Source of the DNA: Lachnospiraceae bacterium
GTDB taxonomy: Bacteria > Bacillota > Clostridia > Lachnospirales > Lachnospiraceae
Direction of reading: 5' to 3'
NCBI GenBank assembly: GCA_022845955.1
Contig: AP025576.1
Location: forward strand, 2,542,001-2,606,000
DNA length: 64,000 nucleotides
The position numbers and the translations under genes were made by a program. Shown here one piece after another: positions 9,417 through 19,593 of this stretch (positions are counted from its first letter, which is position 1; every line of letters starts with the position of its first letter). Under the pieces are notes generated by a model, which saw nothing but the letters and a program-made list of their open reading frames with translations, did not search any database and was not told the DNA's origin.

Positions 9417-9460
9417 GTCCGGCGCAATTACGGAAAAGGAGCGCCGGATTTTTGTTTTTT
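9417..9460 (+). terminator. Rho-independent terminator after the AlkZ-like gene
   Basis: The arms CCGGCGC (9419-9425) and GCGCCGG (9441-9447) are followed by ATTTTTGTTTTTTG, a good T tract. Confidence 0.85.
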
Positions 9461-9620
9461 GTCAAGAAAAAATAATTTTTTTGAAAAAAAAAAAAGGATT
9501 CCCGGAATCGGCGCAGAATATAAAAGATAGCGAGCTTATTTTTGTCCGGATACAGGATCCGGGAATGGATTCTGTTATTCCGGCATACTCTGATTAAGCC
9601 GGCAGGCAGAAAGGGGACGG

Positions 9621-10631
9621 ATGACAACAATTCGGGAGAATCTGGAGAAGTGGGAAGAGGTGTATTTAAGCCCTTATGCTACGCTGAGCAGGAATTCCCT
9701 GGGAAGGCTGAAGGAGGAGGAACCCTGTGATATCAGGCCCGTATTCCAGCGGGACCGGGACAGGATCCTGCACTGCAAGGCATTTCGCAGACTCAAGGAC
9801 AAAACCCAGGTTTTCCTCACTCCGGAAGGCGATCATTACCGGACGAGGCTGACCCATACCCTGGAGGTTTCCCAGAATGCCAGGACGATTGCCAAAGCGC
9901 TGCGGCTGAATGAGGATCTGGCAGAAGCGATAGCGCTGGGGCATGATTTGGGGCATACCCCCTTCGGCCATGCGGGAGAGCGGGCTTTGGACCGTGTCTG
10001 TCCCTATGGCTTTGAACACAGTGATCAGAGCGTGCGGACTGTGGATATTCTGGAGAAGGACGGCCAGGGTCTGAATCTGACCTTTGAGGTGAGGGACGGG
10101 ATCCGCAACCATCAGACCAAAGGGAATCCGGCCACACTGGAGGGAAAGATCGTCAGGCTTTCCGATAAGATTGCTTATATCCATCATGACTGTGATGACG
10201 CTGTGCGGGCCGGCATCCTGAGAGAGGAGGACATTCCGGCATCGGTGCAGGACGTGGTGGGAAGGACCACCGGCGAGCGTCTGGATCATTTTATCCATGA
10301 TATTGTGACGAACAGCTTCGGCAGGAATGATATTTGTATGTCCCCTCCGGTGGAGGAGGCTATGAAAACGCTGCGGGCTTTTATGTTTGAGCGGGTATAT
10401 ACCAACAGGCAGGCAAAAAGCGAAGAGAGCAAGGCGGAACTGCTGGTGGAAACACTGTATGATTATTATCTCCATCATATTGATAAAATATCCGCAGAAC
10501 TTTTGGAATTAATGGAAAGAGGGGAAGCGAAGGAAAGGATTTGCTGTGACTATATAGGAGCAATGACGGATCGGTTCGCCATTGCACAGTATGAGGAAAT
10601 TTATATTCCCAAATGCTGGACGGTGAAATAA
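9621..10631 (+). CDS. dgt: Deoxyguanosinetriphosphate triphosphohydrolase-like protein
   Basis: This 336-residue HD-domain enzyme hydrolyses dGTP or other dNTPs to the nucleoside and triphosphate. The metal site is visible: RLTHTLEVSQ supplies the first histidine and GHDLGHTPFGHAGE the HD pair, with a later D in the KIAYIHHDCDDA segment. The length fits the Gram-positive dGTPase-like type 2 subfamily. A GGGGACGG site precedes the ATG. It lies 21 bp before dnaG and heads the dgt-dnaG-rpoD group, an arrangement common in Clostridia. Confidence 0.93.
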   Translation: MTTIRENLEKWEEVYLSPYATLSRNSLGRLKEEEPCDIRPVFQRDRDRILHCKAFRRLKDKTQVFLTPEGDHYRTRLTHTLEVSQNARTIAKALRLNEDLAEAIALGHDLGHTPFGHAGERALDRVCPYGFEHSDQSVRTVDILEKDGQGLNLTFEVRDGIRNHQTKGNPATLEGKIVRLSDKIAYIHHDCDDAVRAGILREEDIPASVQDVVGRTTGERLDHFIHDIVTNSFGRNDICMSPPVEEAMKTLRAFMFERVYTNRQAKSEESKAELLVETLYDYYLHHIDKISAELLELMERGEAKERICCDYIGAMTDRFAIAQYEEIYIPKCWTVK

Positions 10632-10652
10632 GCAGGCGAGGTGAGTTAAGGC

Positions 10653-12425
10653 ATGTATTATCCCGATGAGCTGATTGAAGAAGTCAGGATGAAAAATGAT
10701 ATTGTGGAAGTGATTTCAGGCTATGTGCGCCTCCAGAAAAAGGGGGCTAATTATTTTGGCCTGTGTCCTTTCCATAATGAAAAATCGCCTTCCTTTTCCG
10801 TATCTCCCGGCAAGCAGATGTACTATTGCTTCGGCTGCGGCGCGGGAGGAAATGTGTACACCTTTATCCAGGAATATGAAAATTATACATTTCCGGAGGC
10901 CGTTAAAATGCTGGCGGACCGGGCGGGCGTGAACCTGCCGGAAATTGAGTATTCCGAAGAGGCAAAAAAGGCGGAAGGCAAACGGAGCAGATTGCTGGAA
11001 ATCAATAAGGAAGCGGCGAAATACTTTTATTTCCAGCTGCGGGCCAGACAGGGAGAAGTGGGATACAGCTATCTGAGGGGCCGTCAGCTGACGGATGAAA
11101 CCATAAAAAAGTTCGGCCTTGGCTTTGCCAATAAGACGAGCAATGATCTTGTGCAGTATCTGCGCAGCAAAGGTTTTACCCCGGAGCTTATCCATGAAGC
11201 GGGGCTGTGCAATGTGGATGAAAAGCACGGGATGTATGATAAATTCTGGAACCGGGTGATTTTTCCCATCGAGGATATCAACCACCGGGTAATCGGGTTC
11301 GGCGGCAGGGTGATGGGGGACGGAAGTCCCAAATACCTGAACTCTCCCGAAACGCCTGTTTTTGATAAAAGCAGGAATCTTTACGGGCTGAATTTTGCAA
11401 GAACCTCCCGTAAGGGGAATATTATTCTGTGTGAAGGATATATGGATGTAATTGCCATGCACCAGGCCGGTTTCGACCAGGCGGTGGCATCCCTGGGAAC
11501 TGCCTTTACCATGGGACAGGCCGGTTTGCTGAAGCGCTATACCAGGGAAGTCCTGCTGTCCTATGACAGCGACGGCGCCGGTGTCAAGGCGGCGCTGCGG
11601 GCTATCGGTATCCTTAAGGAGTCCGGGCTGACAGGAAAGGTAATCAACCTGGAGCCTTACAAGGATCCGGACGAATTTATGAAAAACCTGGGAAAGGAAG
11701 CGTTCCAGGAACGGATCGACCATGCGGAAAACAGCTTCCTGTTTGAAATCCGTATGCTGGAAAAAGAATTCAATCTCTCCGATCCGGAGGACAAGACCCG
11801 GTTCCACAGGGAGATTGCCAGAAAGCTTTGCGATTTTTCCGAGGAAGTGGAACGGGAAAATTATATAGAGGCGGTGGCGGACAAGTATCATATCGGGTTT
11901 GAGAATCTGCGGAAGCTGGTGGGAAGCACCGCTGCCAAGACCGGGCTTGCCAGGCCGGTGGAACGTCCCAAATCCGGCATACAGAAAAAAGTGACGCCCG
12001 AGGAAAATAGCAGGCGGACACAACGGCTGCTGCTCACCTGGCTGGTAGAGGAGCCTCAGGTTTATCCGAAAATATCCCGGTTTCTGTCTGCGGAGGATTT
12101 TACGGAGGAGCTATACGTAAGGGTTGCACAGAGGCTGTTCGCAGGCCTGGAAAAAGGCGAATTAAACGCCGCGTCAATCATCAGCCTGTTTCCCGAGGAG
12201 GAAGAGCAGCGGGAGGTTGCCTCCCTTTTTAATACAAAGCTGATAGAACCGGAGACACAATCAGAGAAAGAAAAAGCCTTTCATGATATCCTGGTTTCTG
12301 TAAAAAGAATCAGTTATGAATACAATACCAGCCGTCTTGGAACGGATGTAGAAGCGTTAAACCGCGTCATTGAAGGAAAAAAGGCGCTGGAAGAACTTAG
12401 CAAAACGCATATTTCCCTGAATTAA
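10653..12425 (+). CDS. dnaG: DNA primase
   Basis: This 590-residue primase makes RNA primers at the replication fork. A CHC2 zinc finger is formed by C38, H41, C59 and C62. The catalytic N-terminal domain follows, then a TOPRIM fold with the conserved glutamate in LCEGYMDV and the acidic SYDSDGAG motif. A C-terminal DnaB-binding domain begins at about residue 450. The length is normal for Firmicutes. It is followed by rpoD after a short gap, as in the classical macromolecular-synthesis operon. Confidence 0.97.
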   Translation: MYYPDELIEEVRMKNDIVEVISGYVRLQKKGANYFGLCPFHNEKSPSFSVSPGKQMYYCFGCGAGGNVYTFIQEYENYTFPEAVKMLADRAGVNLPEIEYSEEAKKAEGKRSRLLEINKEAAKYFYFQLRARQGEVGYSYLRGRQLTDETIKKFGLGFANKTSNDLVQYLRSKGFTPELIHEAGLCNVDEKHGMYDKFWNRVIFPIEDINHRVIGFGGRVMGDGSPKYLNSPETPVFDKSRNLYGLNFARTSRKGNIILCEGYMDVIAMHQAGFDQAVASLGTAFTMGQAGLLKRYTREVLLSYDSDGAGVKAALRAIGILKESGLTGKVINLEPYKDPDEFMKNLGKEAFQERIDHAENSFLFEIRMLEKEFNLSDPEDKTRFHREIARKLCDFSEEVERENYIEAVADKYHIGFENLRKLVGSTAAKTGLARPVERPKSGIQKKVTPEENSRRTQRLLLTWLVEEPQVYPKISRFLSAEDFTEELYVRVAQRLFAGLEKGELNAASIISLFPEEEEQREVASLFNTKLIEPETQSEKEKAFHDILVSVKRISYEYNTSRLGTDVEALNRVIEGKKALEELSKTHISLN

Positions 12426-12465
12426 GGATAACAATATTAACATGCGCAGGAAGGATGGACTAAGA

Positions 12466-13659
12466 ATGGGCAAAAAGACACAGGAAAAAGCGGATGAGGC
12501 AAAAAAGACGAATAACCAGAATGAAAGCGAGCTGACCCCGGAAGAGAGAGCCGCGGCGGAAGCCAAATTTCTGGAAAGAGTAAGAGGCCTTATCGGCGTT
12601 GCCAGAAAGAAAAAAAATATTCTGGAATACCAGGAGATCAGCGATTATTTTGCGGATCTGCAGCTGAATGAGGATCAGTTTGATAAACTGCTGGAGCTGC
12701 TGGAGCAGAGCAATGTGGATGTGCTGCGTATCACCGAGGATGACGATGATATTCCCGATGAGGAAATCATCCTGTCCGAAGAGGACGAAGTGGATATGGA
12801 AAATATCGACCTTTCCGTTCCCGACGGCATCAGCATTGAAGATCCGGTGCGTATGTATCTGAAGGAAATAGGCAAGGTGCCCCTGCTTTCTGCGGAAGAG
12901 GAAATCGATCTGGCGCAGAGAATGGAAGTCGGTGATGAAGAAGCCAAAAAGCGTCTGGCGGAAGCCAATCTGCGTCTGGTGGTCAGCATAGCTAAACGAT
13001 ATGTGGGAAGGGGTATGCTGTTCCTGGATCTGATTCAGGAAGGAAATCTGGGCCTTATCAAGGCGGTGGAAAAGTTTGACTATACCAAGGGGTATAAGTT
13101 TTCCACCTATGCTACCTGGTGGATCCGCCAGGCGATCACCAGGGCCATTGCGGATCAGGCGAGAACCATCCGTATCCCGGTGCATATGGTGGAAACGATC
13201 AACAAGCTTATCCGTGTGAGCAGACAGCTGCTGCAGGAGCTGGGGCGTGAACCTACCCCGGAGGAAATTGCAGAAGAAATGAGCATGCCGGTGGAAAGAG
13301 TCAGGGAAATCCTGAAAATATCCCAGGAGCCGGTATCTCTGGAAACCCCTATCGGTGAAGAGGAAGACAGCCATCTGGGTGATTTTATCCAGGATGATAA
13401 TGTACCGGTGCCCGCAGATGCGGCGGCATTCTCCCTGTTGAAAGAGCAGCTGAACGAGGTGCTGGGCACGCTTACGGAGCGGGAGCAGAAGGTGCTGCGC
13501 CTGCGTTTCGGGCTGGATGACGGCAGAGCCAGAACCCTGGAGGAAGTGGGCAAGGAATTCAATGTTACCCGCGAACGTATCCGCCAGATTGAGGCAAAGG
13601 CCCTCCGCAAGCTCCGTCATCCCAGCCGCAGCCGTAAGCTGAAGGATTATCTGGATTAA
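12466..13659 (+). CDS. rpoD: RNA polymerase primary sigma factor
   Basis: This is the housekeeping sigma factor (SigA/RpoD), 397 residues from this start. Region 1.2 ([17 protein letters not shown]), region 2 with the aromatic-rich 2.3 and 2.4 segments ([18 protein letters not shown]), region 3 and region 4 ([25 protein letters not shown]) are all intact. An acidic region 1.1 precedes them. The start at 12466 has an AAGGATGG site about 9 bp upstream; an ATG at 12442 lacks one. Together with dgt and dnaG it links replication and transcription initiation. Confidence 0.97.
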   Translation: MGKKTQEKADEAKKTNNQNESELTPEERAAAEAKFLERVRGLIGVARKKKNILEYQEISDYFADLQLNEDQFDKLLELLEQSNVDVLRITEDDDDIPDEEIILSEEDEVDMENIDLSVPDGISIEDPVRMYLKEIGKVPLLSAEEEIDLAQRMEVGDEEAKKRLAEANLRLVVSIAKRYVGRGMLFLDLIQEGNLGLIKAVEKFDYTKGYKFSTYATWWIRQAITRAIADQARTIRIPVHMVETINKLIRVSRQLLQELGREPTPEEIAEEMSMPVERVREILKISQEPVSLETPIGEEEDSHLGDFIQDDNVPVPADAAAFSLLKEQLNEVLGTLTEREQKVLRLRFGLDDGRARTLEEVGKEFNVTRERIRQIEAKALRKLRHPSRSRKLKDYLD

Positions 13660-13670
13660 GGAAAAAGAAT

Positions 13671-14471
13671 ATGGAATTGTCAAAAAGACTTCATATGGTC
13701 GCATCTATGGTGGAAAAAGGAAGTACCGTTGCGGATGTGGGATGTGACCATGGGTATGTGGCGGTGTATTTGATCCGGGAGGGGATTTCCCCCCATGTGT
13801 TTGCCATGGATGTTAACGCCGGCCCCCTGGAAAGGGCGAGGGAGCACGTGGAAAGATACGGGCTTGCCTCATACATAGACGTAAGACTTTCCGACGGACT
13901 TTCCGGCCTTCCCTGCCGCGGGGGAAGGCCGGAAGCGGATACGCTGCTGGCGGCAGGCATGGGCGGACGCCTGACGGTGAAAATATTGGAAGAGGGCGCG
14001 GATAAGCTTTCAGGAATGCGCTGGGTTATCCTGCAGCCCCAGTCGGAGCCATGGCTGGTAAGAAAATCTTTGAGAAATGCAGGATATTTCATTACGGATG
14101 AGAATATGATTTTGGAAGAAGGGAAATATTATGCCGTAATGAAGGCGGTGAATCTGGGAAATCTGCCGGATGGCTTTCCTGCCGGCAGGCTTAAGGAAGA
14201 AGAACGTTTTTTTTTCAGGAACCGGCCGGAGCTTTCGGAGGAAGAATGGGAACAGGCAGGGGACAGATATGGTTCCTGGCTGCTCATCCGCCGTCATCCG
14301 GTTCTTTTTGCATATCTGAAAGACTGCCTGCACAAAAACGACAGTATTTTAAATGGGATAACCGGCCTGACGGAAGCGGACGGCCGCCCGGATAAGACCG
14401 GAAAGCGACTGACACAGCTGGAAGAGGAACAGCAGCTGCTGAAACGGCTGCTTACCCTGTATACGGAATGA
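13671..14471 (+). CDS. trmK: tRNA (adenine(22)-N(1))-methyltransferase
   Basis: The 266-residue protein belongs to the TrmK/YqfN family, which methylates A22 in tRNA. The SAM motif VADVGCDHGYVAVYL is at about residues 21-35, a DxNxGPL segment follows, and AAGMGG is near residue 105. The C-terminal coiled-coil-like part (TQLEEEQQLLKRLL) is typical. It begins 11 bp after rpoD and is followed by the Nif3 gene, the usual Firmicutes order. Confidence 0.92.
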   Translation: MELSKRLHMVASMVEKGSTVADVGCDHGYVAVYLIREGISPHVFAMDVNAGPLERAREHVERYGLASYIDVRLSDGLSGLPCRGGRPEADTLLAAGMGGRLTVKILEEGADKLSGMRWVILQPQSEPWLVRKSLRNAGYFITDENMILEEGKYYAVMKAVNLGNLPDGFPAGRLKEEERFFFRNRPELSEEEWEQAGDRYGSWLLIRRHPVLFAYLKDCLHKNDSILNGITGLTEADGRPDKTGKRLTQLEEEQQLLKRLLTLYTE

Positions 14472-14503
14472 TAACTCTTTTACAGGCATAAGGAGAAAAG
14501 CCT

Positions 14504-15286
14504 ATGAAATGCAGTGAGGTAATGGCGAAACTGGAGGAACTTTCCCCTCTTTCCTTTGCGGAAGGCTGGGATAATGTGGGGCTTCTTGTGGGAAGCCGGG
14601 AACGGGAAGTGGAATCGGTGATGATTGCGCTGGATGCAACAGATGCGGTTATTGATCAGGCTGTGCTTGCGGGAGCGGATATGCTGCTCACCCATCACCC
14701 CCTGATTTTTTCACCTCAAAAACGGATAACGGCAGATGATTTTACCGGGAAACGGATTAGCAAGCTGATCCTGAACGATATCTCCTATTATGCCTGCCAT
14801 ACGAATTTTGACGTGATGGGAATGGGAGATGAGGCGGCGGAACGTCTTGGCCTGGAGGAAAGAAGTGTCCTGGAAATTACTTTTGAGGATGAGCTGTCCC
14901 AGGAAGGGATCGGCAGAGCGGGGGTGCTGCCGGAAGACATGACACTGCGGGAATGCGCCGCCTATGTAAAAGAGGTTTTTGATCTGGACAGAGTGAAGGT
15001 ATTCGGGGAGGAAGGCCGGAAGGTCCGCAGGGCTGCTGTTGTGCCCGGATCAGGCGGCGATTACATCCGAAGCGCGGTAAATGCCGGAGCGGATGTGTAT
15101 ATCTCAGGGGATATCGGACATCATGACGGAATAGACGCGTTGGAACAGGGGCTTGCGGTCATAGATGCCGGACATTTCGGACTTGAGCAGATTTTTGTGC
15201 CCTATATGAAGGAGTTTTTAAGCAGGGAGCTTCCTATGCTCCATCTTTTAACCGCAAGGCAGCAGGAACCTTTTTGGTATGAATAG
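14504..15286 (+). CDS. Nif3-like dinuclear metal centre protein
   Basis: The 260-residue protein is a NIF3/YqfO family member. The metal ligands are recognisable: THHPLIF near residue 66, HTNFD near 99, and a late H-x3-E (GHFGLEQ) near 225. The family forms toroidal hexamers and binds two divalent metals; its reaction is not settled. YqfO proteins with an inserted PII-like domain are longer, and this is the short form. It follows trmK with a 32-bp gap. Confidence 0.9.
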   Translation: MKCSEVMAKLEELSPLSFAEGWDNVGLLVGSREREVESVMIALDATDAVIDQAVLAGADMLLTHHPLIFSPQKRITADDFTGKRISKLILNDISYYACHTNFDVMGMGDEAAERLGLEERSVLEITFEDELSQEGIGRAGVLPEDMTLRECAAYVKEVFDLDRVKVFGEEGRKVRRAAVVPGSGGDYIRSAVNAGADVYISGDIGHHDGIDALEQGLAVIDAGHFGLEQIFVPYMKEFLSRELPMLHLLTARQQEPFWYE

Positions 15287-15308
15287 CCACGGACAGAGGA
15301 GACGAAAT

Positions 15309-17003
15309 ATGGTAAAAGTAACGGTGAACGGCATATGCAGGGAATATGAAGACGGAATTACCTATGAAAGACTGGCACAGGAGCATCAGCAGGAATATGA
15401 GCACCGTATTATCCTTGCTGTTGCGGACAATAAAATCAAGGAACTTCATAAAAAAGTGGATAAGGATGTCACCGTGGCTTTCCAGACGTTATCCGACAGA
15501 GTGGGACACGACACCTATGTCCGCAGCGCCGTGATGCTTCTCATAAAAGCCATAAGTGATGTGGCAGGCTCTCCGGGAGCGGGTAAGGTCTCCGTGGAAT
15601 TCACCATCGGTCAGGGGCTTTACTGCATACCGAAGGGAATTCTGGCAGAAAAAGTGACTGCGGCGGACGGAGAAGAGGAAAAACAGATCGATGCCTCATT
15701 TGTAGCGAAGGTGAAAGAGCGGATGCGCGCTATGGTGGAGGCTGGGCTTCCGATTACCAAGCAGGCATACCCCACGGATGAAGCCATCGCGTTGTTTGAA
15801 GCCCAGGGGATGGACGATAAGGTCAGGCTGTTCCGCTACCGCAGAGGTTCCTATATCAATGTCTATTGTCTGGACGGGTATTATGATTATAATTATGGCT
15901 ATATGGTGCCGGATACCAGCTATTTACCGTATTTTGACCTGCTCCCTTATAAGAAGGGACTGCTTCTGATGCTTCCCGATCGCTGGGAGCCGGAAACGCT
16001 GGAGGAATTTGAACCCAGGGAAAAGCTGTTTCATACCCTTGACCGTTCCAATAACTGGGGGGAGCAGATGGGGATAGAGACAGTGGCGGATTTGAACGAC
16101 AAAATCTGTGAGGGGAATCTGGCGGAGATGATCCTGGTACAGGAAGCCCTCCAGGAGCGGAGAATTGCGGAGATCGCCGGAGATATTGCCAGACGCGGCA
16201 ATGTAAAATTTGTAATGATAGCGGGACCGTCCTCCTCCGGGAAAACCACCTTCTCCCACCGCCTGTCCATCCAGCTGAAAACCCATGGCCTGGTGCCCCA
16301 TCCTATCGCGGTGGACGACTATTTTGTAGATCGCAAAAACACGCCCCGTGACAAGGACGGCAATTATAATTATGAATGTCTGGAAGCGATTGACGTGGAA
16401 ACCTTTAATTCCGATATGGCGGCACTCCTGGCAGGCGAACGGGTGGAAATGCCCCGTTTCAATTTCAAAACAGGGCTGCGGGAATACAAGGGGGATTATC
16501 TGCAGCTCGGGCCGGATGATATCCTGGTTATCGAAGGGATACACGGGCTTAACGACCAGCTTTCCCACTCCCTCCCTTTGAAAAGCAAATACAAAATCTA
16601 TATCAGCGCCCTTACCAGCCTGAATGTGGATGATCATAACCGGATAGCCACAACCGACGGCAGGCTGATCCGGCGTATGGTAAGAGATGCCAGGACCAGG
16701 GGCGCCTCCGCTACCCACACCCTGCGTATGTGGGCTTCCGTGCGCAAAGGGGAAGAGGAAAATATTTTCCCTTTTCAGGAAAGCGCGGATGCGATGTTTA
16801 ATTCCGCCCTTTTGTATGAGCTTGCCGTGCTTAAGCAGTTTGCGGAGCCTTTGCTTTACAGCGTGGGTAAAGACGAGCCGGAATATTTTGAAGCCAAACG
16901 GCTTCTTAAGTTCCTGGAATATTTTCTGGGCGTGAGCAGCGAAAACCTTCCGAATAATTCCATTGTCCGCGAGTTTGTGGGAGGCAGCTGCTTCCGCGTA
17001 TAG
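15309..17003 (+). CDS. Nucleoside kinase with N-terminal TGS-like domain
   Basis: The 564-residue protein has an N-terminal TGS/ThrRS editing-like region (about 1-180) and a C-terminal uridine-kinase-type P-loop domain. The Walker A is GPSSSGKTTF near residue 305, with the DDYFVDR lid/substrate motif and VIEGIHGLN thereafter. The family is annotated as uridine kinase-like; the nucleoside specificity is not clear from sequence. An AGGAG site 7 bp upstream favours 15309 over 15279, which would overlap the Nif3 gene. Confidence 0.87.
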   Translation: MVKVTVNGICREYEDGITYERLAQEHQQEYEHRIILAVADNKIKELHKKVDKDVTVAFQTLSDRVGHDTYVRSAVMLLIKAISDVAGSPGAGKVSVEFTIGQGLYCIPKGILAEKVTAADGEEEKQIDASFVAKVKERMRAMVEAGLPITKQAYPTDEAIALFEAQGMDDKVRLFRYRRGSYINVYCLDGYYDYNYGYMVPDTSYLPYFDLLPYKKGLLLMLPDRWEPETLEEFEPREKLFHTLDRSNNWGEQMGIETVADLNDKICEGNLAEMILVQEALQERRIAEIAGDIARRGNVKFVMIAGPSSSGKTTFSHRLSIQLKTHGLVPHPIAVDDYFVDRKNTPRDKDGNYNYECLEAIDVETFNSDMAALLAGERVEMPRFNFKTGLREYKGDYLQLGPDDILVIEGIHGLNDQLSHSLPLKSKYKIYISALTSLNVDDHNRIATTDGRLIRRMVRDARTRGASATHTLRMWASVRKGEEENIFPFQESADAMFNSALLYELAVLKQFAEPLLYSVGKDEPEYFEAKRLLKFLEYFLGVSSENLPNNSIVREFVGGSCFRV

Positions 17004-17028
17004 ATAAGCACAGGGCGGAGGTGGGGAG

Positions 17029-17910
17029 ATGTTCGAGGTAGATGTGAAGGCGATTCTTTCTGCCGGGAACGGGATGAATCTGTACAGAGGGTGTTCCCAC
17101 GGCTGCATTTACTGCGATGCGAGGAGCACCTGCTACCAGGTGCACCCGGACAGGCCATTTGAGGATATCGAGGTAAAGAGAAATGCGCCCAAGCTGCTGG
17201 AGCAGGCGCTGCGGGGTAAACGGAAGAAATGCATGATCGGTACGGGAGGCATGAGTGATCCGTATCTTCACGTGGAAAAGAAGCTGGGGCTTACCCGCAG
17301 ATGCCTGGAGCTGATTGATGAATATGGCTTCGGAGCGGCCATCCAGACGAAATCCGATTTGATTTTACGGGATTTGGATTTGCTGAAGCGCATAAACAGT
17401 AAAACGAAGTGCGTGGTACAGATGACGCTCACTACTTATGAGGAAGATATGTGCCGCCTGATTGAGCCAAATGTATGTACGACGAGGAGGAGAGCGGAGG
17501 TATTGGAGATCCTGCGGGATGAAGGGATTCCCACCGTCTGCTGGATGACGCCGATCCTGCCTTTTATCAACGATACACAGGAGAATATCCGCGGACTGCT
17601 GGAATACTGCAGCCGGGCGAAAACCTACGGGATTCTTACGTTCGGGATGGGAGTCACCCTGCGGGACGGCGACCGGCAGTATTTTTACCGGAAGCTCGAC
17701 GCGCATTTTCCGGGCCTCCGGGAAAAATATGTGAAAACCTACGGGGATGCGTACGAGGTGCCTTCCCCGAACCGGGCCGGGCTTATGAGACTGGTCCGCA
17801 GCGTGTGCAGCGAGCAGGGAATCGTCTGTGACAGCGATGAAATTTTCAGGTATCTGTACCGCTTTGAGGACAAGCTGGCCGGGAAACAGATGACCCTGTT
17901 TGATTTTTAG
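17029..17910 (+). CDS. Radical SAM protein, SPL/Rv2578c-like
   Basis: The 293-residue enzyme carries the 4Fe-4S-binding C-x3-C-x2-C motif (CSHGCIYC, C22, C26, C29). An aromatic and basic TIM-barrel body follows, resembling the spore-photoproduct-lyase-related family. The C-terminus, GKQMTLFDF, is a family signature. The substrate is unknown. A GGAGGTGGGGAG run precedes the ATG. The gene ends the housekeeping block and its stop abuts the rnpB promoter. Confidence 0.85.
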   Translation: MFEVDVKAILSAGNGMNLYRGCSHGCIYCDARSTCYQVHPDRPFEDIEVKRNAPKLLEQALRGKRKKCMIGTGGMSDPYLHVEKKLGLTRRCLELIDEYGFGAAIQTKSDLILRDLDLLKRINSKTKCVVQMTLTTYEEDMCRLIEPNVCTTRRRAEVLEILRDEGIPTVCWMTPILPFINDTQENIRGLLEYCSRAKTYGILTFGMGVTLRDGDRQYFYRKLDAHFPGLREKYVKTYGDAYEVPSPNRAGLMRLVRSVCSEQGIVCDSDEIFRYLYRFEDKLAGKQMTLFDF

Positions 17911-17912
17911 GC

Positions 17913-17941
17913 TTGTCAAGCGGAAGAAAAAAAGATATAGT
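17913..17941 (+). promoter_or_regulatory. Sigma-A promoter of rnpB
   Basis: TTGTCA (17913-17918), a 17-bp spacer and TATAGT (17936-17941). Transcription would start near 17948, about 70 nt before helix P1, and the interval holds an 8-bp hairpin (GTTCAGAG with CTTTGAAC, 17964-18009). Confidence 0.75.
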
Positions 17942-18016
17942 ATATATGGTTATATGGTGTTACCGTTCAGAGTGTGCCGTGCATTTGCCTGAAAGGTAAT
18001 TCTTTGAACACGCAGG

Positions 18017-18406
18017 AAGTAAGTAAAATGAATAATCGCGGCTGTCCGTTTCTTTCGGGAATACGGCAGGTGAGGAAAGTCCGGGCTTCGCAGGGCAGGA
18101 TGCCGGATAACGTCCGGTGGAGGTGACTCCAAGGCCAGTGCAATAGAAATATACCGCCCCGCCTTTGGCGGAAAGGGTTTCTCCCTTCGGGGAAAACCTG
18201 GTAAGGGTGGAAAGGCAGTGTAAGAGACTACCGCCCGTCTGGTAACAGACGGGGCACATGTAAACCCCATCCGAAGCAAGACCAAACAGAGAGCAACAGG
18301 CTTGCCCGGCCTGCTTTCAGGTAGGTCGCTTGAGGCTGCCGGCAACAGCAGTCCTAGATAGATGATTATTCTCGACATAACCCGGCTTACAGTTTTGCTT
18401 ATTTTC
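18017..18406 (+). ncRNA. rnpB: RNase P RNA, class A
   Basis: This is the catalytic RNA of RNase P, which matures tRNA 5' ends. The universally conserved GAGGAAAGTCCGGGC block lies at about 18072-18086. The later blocks GGTAAGGGTGGAAAGG, AAACCCCATCCG and AGCAAGACCAAACAG are also present, as is the 3' signature AGATAGATGATT..CGACATAACCCGGCTTA. Helix P1 can be drawn between 18017-18029 (AAGTAAGTAAAAT) and 18392-18404. The ends are set from P1 and are accurate to a few bases. Confidence 0.96.
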
Positions 18407-18454
18407 AATTAAACCGGATCCCGGTTGTCATGGGTATCCGGCTTCCATCAGGAA

Positions 18455-18485
18455 GAACAGGACACTGGCCTGTTCTTTTCTTTTT
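18455..18485 (+). terminator. Terminator after rnpB
   Basis: GAACAGG (18455-18461) pairs with CCTGTTC (18469-18475), followed by TTTCTTTTT. Confidence 0.9.
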
Positions 18486-18537
18486 GAACGGTATCGGGAA
18501 AGATAGTATTGTTTGCAAATGACAATGCGGGGTAAAG

Positions 18538-19344
18538 ATGAAAAATAAAGGAAGATGGAACTTGCCGGTTCTTCTGGGAGCGGCCGCTGTCCTGTTGGCA
18601 GCAGGCTGCGGGGAAAACGGGACGGGGCCGGCACAGATAAAGAAAGGTTTGGAGGATGAGGGCGGGGAACGGATCGTTTTTGCCGGAAGCCTGGAGGGGG
18701 AGAATGAAGAGAAAGCCCGTGAAATAGCCGAACAGAGTATCGTAAGGCTGGAGGTGGAAGACAGCGGCACCGGCACCGTTTATTTCGGCAGCGGTATCCT
18801 GTGGGATGGGAATGAGGAGCAGCTTGTCATAGTGACTTCCGGGCATCTGCTGAAGGAAGGGGCGCTTCCCCGGGTTATTTTTCCGGGAGGAAAGGAATTA
18901 TCCGGGGAGACGGCGGGAATCTGCGCGCAGAAAGATATGGGATTTGTAACGGTTCCGATTTCACTTCTGGAAAAAGAGGAGCAGAAGGCGGCCGTGGCCA
19001 GCCTTCACCAGCGGATCTTTGATACCCTGGACCAGAGCAGCCGTCTGCTGGTGCTTGGCTGCTCGGAAAACGGGATCGGGGATCAGCTCCGGACAGGAAC
19101 GCTGAAGGAGAAAGCCTGGTACCGGGAAGAATTCGGAGCGGATATCATGGTACTGGAATGCGAATCCCGGCCGGGTATGTCCGGCGGCGGGGTATTTGAC
19201 TGTTACGGCAACCTTGTGGGAATGGTGGGAGGCGGCAGCGGAAGCAATACAGCTGCTTTTTCCATGGAAACCATAAATGAAGGATATGAAGAAATATTCG
19301 GAGAGAAAAGGAATACGGAGGAGTATCGGCAGCGGGCCGGCTGA
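18538..19344 (+). CDS. Trypsin-like serine protease lipoprotein
   Basis: The 268-residue protein has a lipoprotein signal with lipobox LAAGC (Cys24), so it should be anchored outside the membrane. The trypsin-like triad can be assigned to H in VTSGHLL, D in QKDMGF and S in the GMSGGGVFD segment (GxSGG). It lacks a PDZ domain and is shorter than DegP/HtrA. It is separated from rnpB by a terminator and stands alone; its substrate is unknown. Confidence 0.8.
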   Translation: MKNKGRWNLPVLLGAAAVLLAAGCGENGTGPAQIKKGLEDEGGERIVFAGSLEGENEEKAREIAEQSIVRLEVEDSGTGTVYFGSGILWDGNEEQLVIVTSGHLLKEGALPRVIFPGGKELSGETAGICAQKDMGFVTVPISLLEKEEQKAAVASLHQRIFDTLDQSSRLLVLGCSENGIGDQLRTGTLKEKAWYREEFGADIMVLECESRPGMSGGGVFDCYGNLVGMVGGGSGSNTAAFSMETINEGYEEIFGEKRNTEEYRQRAG

Positions 19345-19593
19345 GAGCGTGTACCACAGGAATGTGCTTCCTGGCTGAATGGCTGCAAATATTTATCATG
19401 AAAACAAGAAGCGGATGGTGTGCGGGTTGACAAGAGAAAGAAAACGGGGCAAAATATAGAGGATGCCTTTTGCTCTTATGATAGCATCGGGATATTCTTT
19501 TTAAATAACAGGCCGTTAAGGCGGAACACAGCAGTCTGATAGCGGGCTTATGCATGGCATCCCGCTGCGCCGGAACGGAGAAAGAGGTGTAAT

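Noticed and set aside
10716-12023. 435-codon minus-strand frame opposite dnaG
   Set aside because: Shadow of a conserved gene in a GC-biased region; no start signal or family features.
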